This document shows, one piece after another, positions 59,319 to 64,000 of a stretch of DNA of 64,000 bases. Location: positions 53,703,624-53,767,623 of the forward strand of contig CM049308.1 of NCBI GenBank assembly GCA_026874595.1, given 5' to 3'. Made by a program: the position numbers and the translations under genes. Under the pieces are notes generated by a model that was not told the DNA's origin, did no database searches, and was given only the letters and a program-made list of their open reading frames with translations. Source of the DNA: Sipunculus nudus. Taxonomy: Eukaryota > Annelida > Sipuncula > Golfingiida > Sipunculidae. Positions within the stretch are counted from its first letter, which is position 1, and each line of letters opens with the position of its first letter.

Positions 59319-61286
59319 TAGCTCAGCTGACTGAAAGTCATCTGAGCTATAGCGATCACTCTTTGTCCGTCGTCCGTCTGTCCATCCGTTAACCAGGCAC
59401 AAATCGTAACCGCTGGACCTAAAACCTTGTAACTTGGCATTCTGAGAGGTCCATGAAAAATCTCCTTGGAAACCAGAAATTAGGTCTCTGTTACCCATAT
59501 CCAAGCTATGGGGCCCCAAATAACCCCCCAGAAAAGTAAAAAATTTCATACAAAAACATCAATATCTCATTAACTACATCAATGATGGTCATGATTTTTT
59601 GCATACATATTGATCATGAGATGTTCCATCAGTTCCTGCAGAATGGTGGAGCCACCTGTATTTTTCGATGTTTTACAAATTTTTTTCTCTATTTTTGAGA
59701 CCTTTAAAAATGTGAACATCTATTAACAAGGCACAAATTGTAAAGACTGGACCTAGAATCTTCATTCTTGAGACATTTAGAGGTCAATGAAAAAATGTCC
59801 ATGGAAACCAGAAATTAGGTCTCTGTTACCCATATCCTTTGAGCTATGGGGCCCCGAAGTACCACCCAGAATAGTCAAAAATTTCATACAAAAACTTCAA
59901 TATCTCATTAACTACATTACTGATGGTCATGATTTTTTGCATGGATATTGATCATGGAGTGTTTCATCAGTTCTGCAGACTGGTGGCGCCACCTGTATTT
60001 TTTCAATTTTTACGAATTTTTTTCTCTATTTTTGAGACCTCTGAAGATGCAGTCATCTGTTAACAGGGCACAAATCGTAACGACTGGACCTAGAATCTTC
60101 TCTCTTGACATGCAGAGAGGCCCATAAAAAGTCTCCTTGGAAACCTGAAATTAGGTCTCTGTTACCCATAACCTCTGAGCTATGGGGCTCCGAAGTACCC
60201 CCCAGAATAATGGAAAATTTTATACAAAAGTTCAAGTAACTGATCAACTATTGCATTGATCACCATGATTCTTTGCATTGATTTTGATCATGGGGTGTTT
60301 CATCAGTTTCTGCAGACTGGTGGTGCCACCTGTATTTTTTTTATTTTTACGTGTTTTTTCTCTATTTTTGAGACATTAAAAGATGCGGTCATCGGTTAAC
60401 ATGGCACAAATCCTAATGACTGGACCTAGAATCGTCTCTCTTGACATGCAGGGAGGCCCATGAAAAGTCTCCTTGGAAACCTGAAACTAGGTCTCTGTTA
60501 CCCATAACCTCTGAGCTATGGGGCTCAGAAGTACCCCCCAGAATAATGGAAAATTTGATATAAAAGCTCAAATATTTGAAAAACTATTGCATTGATCACC
60601 ATGATTCTTTGTATGGATATTGATCATGGGATATTTCATCAGTTTCTGCAGTCTGGTGGCGCAACCTAAATTTTTTCGATTTTTACAAATTATTTTCTCT
60701 ATTTATGAGACCTTAAGATGGGGTCATCTGTTAACAGGGCACAAATTGTAACGCCTGGACCTAGAATCTTCTCTCTTGAAAAGCAGGGAGGCCCATTAAA
60801 AGTCTCCTTAGAAACTTAGAAAAAGGTCTCTGTTACCCATTTTCTTCGAGCTATGGGGCTCCCAAGTACCCCCCAGAATGATGGAAAATTTGATACAAAA
60901 GCTCAAGTATCTGAAAAACTATTGCAATGATCACCATAATTCTTTGCACAGATATTGATCTTGGAATGTTTCATCAGTTTCTGCAGTCGGATGGCGCCAC
61001 TGGTATTTTTTCAATTTTTACGAATTTTACAGGGCACAAATCGTAATGAGTTTGGTATGTTGATTTATCATTTATTCATTGTCTGTGCATTCCAGAACAA
61101 AAAAAAACCTTGCAGTTCCACTTTATTTCTAGTCTGTATGCGCAACATGCTGTTACCAGCAAAATTTAATTCTTGCAATACCAGTTAAAACTAATGTCTG
61201 ATGACTACATATTCATTAGATTTTGCATGCAAAACATGCTTGTAATTCAAGTTCAGCTGAGCGTCATGGCCCATGGGCCTCTTGTT
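59319..61286 (+). mobile_element. Dispersed family A element with ~335-bp internal repeats
   Basis: Start block TAGCTCAGCTGACTGAAAGT plus palindrome TCATCTGAGCTA, end block TTCAGCTGAGCGTCATGGCC and GGGCCTCTTGTTA. It shares the ends of the other family A copies, but its body is a tandem repeat, so the ends are associated with different interiors. Confidence 0.7.
59388..61060 (+). repeat. ~335-bp tandem repeat, about five units
   Basis: The phrase TTAAC(A/C)(G/A)GGCACAAAT recurs at about 59388, 59723, 60059, 60395 and 60730, with a truncated one near 61029. Each unit includes GGTCTCTGTTACCCAT, GAGCTATGGGGC, TACC(C)CCCAGAAT and, near the end, a GGTGG(C)GCCACC variant. Confidence 0.9.
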
Positions 61287-62190
61287 ATAGATTTTATACA
61301 GGAAAAGCTAAAAAAATAAAAATATCTACTTCTCTGAAACTGTCCAGCCAAATTGTCCAGTATTTCATAAGAATGATCCCTGGGACAATCTCTCTCAATT
61401 TTGTTTAAATGGTTCGAGTTTGGTGATTTTTGGCCGAGTTTTAGGAGGTTGAACTTAGTCATCTGTCCAAAAAAGGCATACTAAACTTAAAATCTGAGAA
61501 ACGGCTTGAGCTATCATCACCAAATTTTATGCCAATGTCTGTCACATGAGTCATATCAGAAATTGAGGTGTAGGTGAGGCTACCTTCATTGATCTGTTTC
61601 TTTATGAGCAAAAATGTAATTTTGGATTCTTCTAGCTTATACACTGTTTTTATTATGTAAATGTTAAGCTGATTGGTTTAAACTTTACAAGAATTATTCT
61701 ATGGTAGGGTTCTGTCAGTTTTACAAGGATAAATTGGGCAAATGCAGCTTTAAAAAAGCAGTGTATTCAATTGAAAAAGGCATTCAGATTTGGCAAGATG
61801 CCAAGTTTCAACATGCAGAGTCTAGAGGTCAACCAGTGCTTGCACCTGTTGTGTGCTTGGTAGGCAGGCTATTTTTAGACTGCCAGGGCAAAAGGTCACT
61901 AAGTGCAAGTGCCCCCAGATATAGGTCAAGAGCCAGTCACTTTACACTCAGACTGCCAGAGGTCAAAAGCTAGGTCAGCTCGATGCCCCATGTAGGCTGT
62001 GGGCAGTTCCTCCCTGCCTTCAGACATGGATACTCTCAGGGGTCATAAGTTCAGTTGCAGTTCTTCAAACAAGGCTGGGAGCTATTGTTGGCTGCTCTAA
62101 GTCTTTGGTGACATATAAAATCTGTGTATTGATTAAGGGAGGAAAATTGTTTCATTACAAAACAGCACTGGATATGGCAAGGGTCAAAAA
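61287..62190. repeat. Flanking repeats, no gene
   Basis: The first 330 bp are a diverged copy of 58.20-58.48 kb. The frame at 61701-61973 lies in unique-looking sequence without domain signature, and AGAGGTCA and GGTCAAAAG phrases recur in it. I do not support it as a gene. Confidence 0.4.
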
Positions 62191-62199
62191 GTATTATAC

Positions 62200-62895
62200 A
62201 GATTTCTTTCATATTATGCATGTATATAGATATGGATTATGGAATTAGGTATGGCTTGATTTTAAATTTTTGATTTAATTTCAATTTAATTTTAAAAAAT
62301 AATACAGATTTCTCTCATTATGCATGTATATAGATATGGGTTATGGAATGAGATATTTAAATATAAATTTAATTTTAAATTAAATTTAAATTAAAATTTA
62401 AAAAATTTAAATCTTCCTTTTTTTTATCTTCTGCAGAATACAAATGGCACCATTTTGTGTCATTTTCTTGCTGCCGCTTAAATTTTAATTTTAATTTAAT
62501 TTTTTTTATTTTAATTTTTTTAGTCTTTGATATTATGGAATGAGATGCATGTATATAGGTAAATAGATATGGATTATGGAATAAGGTATTGCTAAATTTA
62601 AATTTAATTTTTAATTTATTTTCAATTTAATTTTAAAAAAATAATACAAATTTCTCTCATTATGCATGTATATAGATATGGGTTATGGAATGAGGTATAT
62701 TTAAATTTAATTTTAAATTTTAAATTAAATTTAAATTAAAATTTAAAAAATTTAAATCTTCCTTTTTTTATCTTCGGCAGAATACAAATGGCACCATCTT
62801 GTGTCATTTTCTTGCTACCGCTTGAATTTAAATTTTAATTTTGATTTAAATTTAATTTTTTTTATTTTAATTTTTTTTAATCTTTGATAGTATGG
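62200..62895. repeat. Two ~350-bp tandem AT-rich units
   Basis: 62200-62540 and 62545-62895 share, in order, ATGCATGTATATAGATATGG, TTAAAT/ATTTAA runs, ATCTTC(T/G)GCAGAATACAAAT and GGCACCAT(T/C)TTGTGTCATTT. Strongly A/T-biased with palindromic AAATTTAAATT text. Confidence 0.85.
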
Positions 62896-62929
62896 AATGA
62901 GATATATTTAAATTGGGGTCATGACCTTG

Positions 62930-63690
62930 ACTATGAAAGTGACCTTGACCTTGAATATTTCCATATTTGGTAAAAAAATTTACAAAATCTGAAATGTCTA
63001 AGTAATTGGATTGATAAAAAAACTAAATTGACCCAAGATCTTGGATAGCTTTATTTTTTTTAAGTTTAAAACAAAATTTTAATTGAAATATAACATTTTA
63101 TCATTTATGTGACAAGTGGCGCCACCTACATATACCTTTACATTGCAGACATTCATGCTGATATCTCAGGACTCGTTGGACCAATCAGCCTGAAATTTTG
63201 CACATTTATACATTTAATATAGCGCTTAATCATTATGTGACAGGTGGCACCATCTAAATTTCCTTTTCACACAGAGGCCATCTGTTTGTCTGCCTTGGGA
63301 TAAAATGATGCATATTTCTGTAGTTTTTGGCCTTATTAACCAGAAATTTTGCACGTTTATACATCTTGAAAAGTTTTATCTTTTAGGTGACAGGTGGTGC
63401 CACCTACATATACACTTACACTGCAGACTCGAGACTCGTTGGACCAACCAGCCTGAAATTTTGCACGTTTAGAGCTCACCTCTGTATGATACCCAAAACT
63501 GGTGGTGCCATCTGCCACCATTTTTGCACAATGTCAATGTTTGTCTGCCTCATGATGAAATCATGCATACCTCTGCAATGGTTTAAATTATCTGCCTGAA
63601 ATTTGGCATGTATATATGTGTTGGATAGATTGCAGGTGGCGCCACCTCCCATGGTAATGTGCAACACATATCTCGCTCCATTTCCCTTGA
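62930..63690. repeat. Short-period repeats with GGTGGCGCCACC palindromes
   Basis: GTGGCGCCACCTACATATA-type phrases occur at about 63117, 63243, 63392, 63500 and 63635, each followed by GCAGAC, then a 'GACCAA(T/C)CAGCCTGAAATTT' or 'TGCCTGAAATTT' phrase and TTGCACGTTTATAC. Diverged tandem or interspersed units of the same broad kind as 53.8-55.2 kb. Confidence 0.7.
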
Positions 63691-64000
63691 CCACTAAATC
63701 CATGCATCACTTCACCCGTACCACTGATTTTGGCTAATACACAGTCACTTGTCGACTCTCTGTATTCTAGTTGTTGATTGTACTTGGGTTCAAAATATTT
63801 AGTACTTGCATTGTACATATACATGTAACATGTACTTCAAAAGAAATGGTCCAGCAAGGAAGCAGTATACTTTGTGTATATCCCATTGCACAGGTTTGCA
63901 TTAGGCCTGTAGGCCTTGTTCAAATTTACAAGAGATTATTGTTTATCATGCATGTTGTCTTTTGTGAACAGAGTAAATCATACCTGTACTTTGCTTTGAG

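Noticed and set aside
61701-61973. 90-codon frame in the 3' flank
   Set aside because: No domain, no splice context, surrounded by repeats.

Overview
The window is eukaryotic: AT-rich, repeat-dense, with GT-AG introns and no prokaryotic gene organisation. The dispersed repeats have a start block TAGCTCAGCTGA...TCATCTGAGCTA followed by GTCCGTC runs, and an end block CAGCTGAGCG...GGTCCCTTGTT. That architecture resembles repeats I know from bivalves and other molluscs, so a marine mollusc or other lophotrochozoan is my best guess (inference, no search done).

Layout: 1-3.6 kb is low-complexity DNA and dispersed-repeat fragments. 3.68-17.56 kb is an 86-bp satellite in three blocks (about 100 units). 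It is interrupted twice by the same 2.64-kb element with terminal inverted repeats, and the whole is organised as a 4,688-bp higher-order duplication. 17.6-20.4 kb holds a tRNA-derived SINE and diverged repeats. 20.4-21.4 kb has four exons of a KMT5A-like SET domain. 21.4-30.4 kb is dispersed repeats. 30.4-57.8 kb has thirteen exons, all + strand with compatible splice phases. They encode, in order, a 39-residue coding minisatellite, two Cys/His zinc-finger-like motifs, a helical core-binding-like region, a tyrosine-recombinase-like catalytic domain (all conserved positions recognisable, spread over four exons), an acidic/Ser-Pro linker and a Myb/SANT-like C-terminus.

The introns are crowded with elements. 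A degenerate DIRS-type retrotransposon with inverted terminal repeats sits at 36.2-43.5 kb, itself split by a repeat element carrying a 180-bp minisatellite. Intact ~2-2.6-kb dispersed elements lie at 46.2-48.2 and 50.8-53.5 kb, and a TIR element with 280-bp internal repeats at 53.56-55.76 kb. 57.8-64 kb is 3'-flanking repeats, many carrying the palindrome GGTGGCGCCACC.

The most interesting content is the SET / zinc-finger / tyrosine-recombinase / Myb-like gene. If the SET exons and the 30-58 kb exons are one transcription unit, it joins a chromatin-modifier domain to a Crypton-like recombinase domain. The link across 21.4-30.4 kb is not proven: no convincing connecting exon was found. The zinc-finger exon also has one in-frame TGA, so the locus may be a recent pseudogene, an alternatively spliced gene, or may contain a sequence error.
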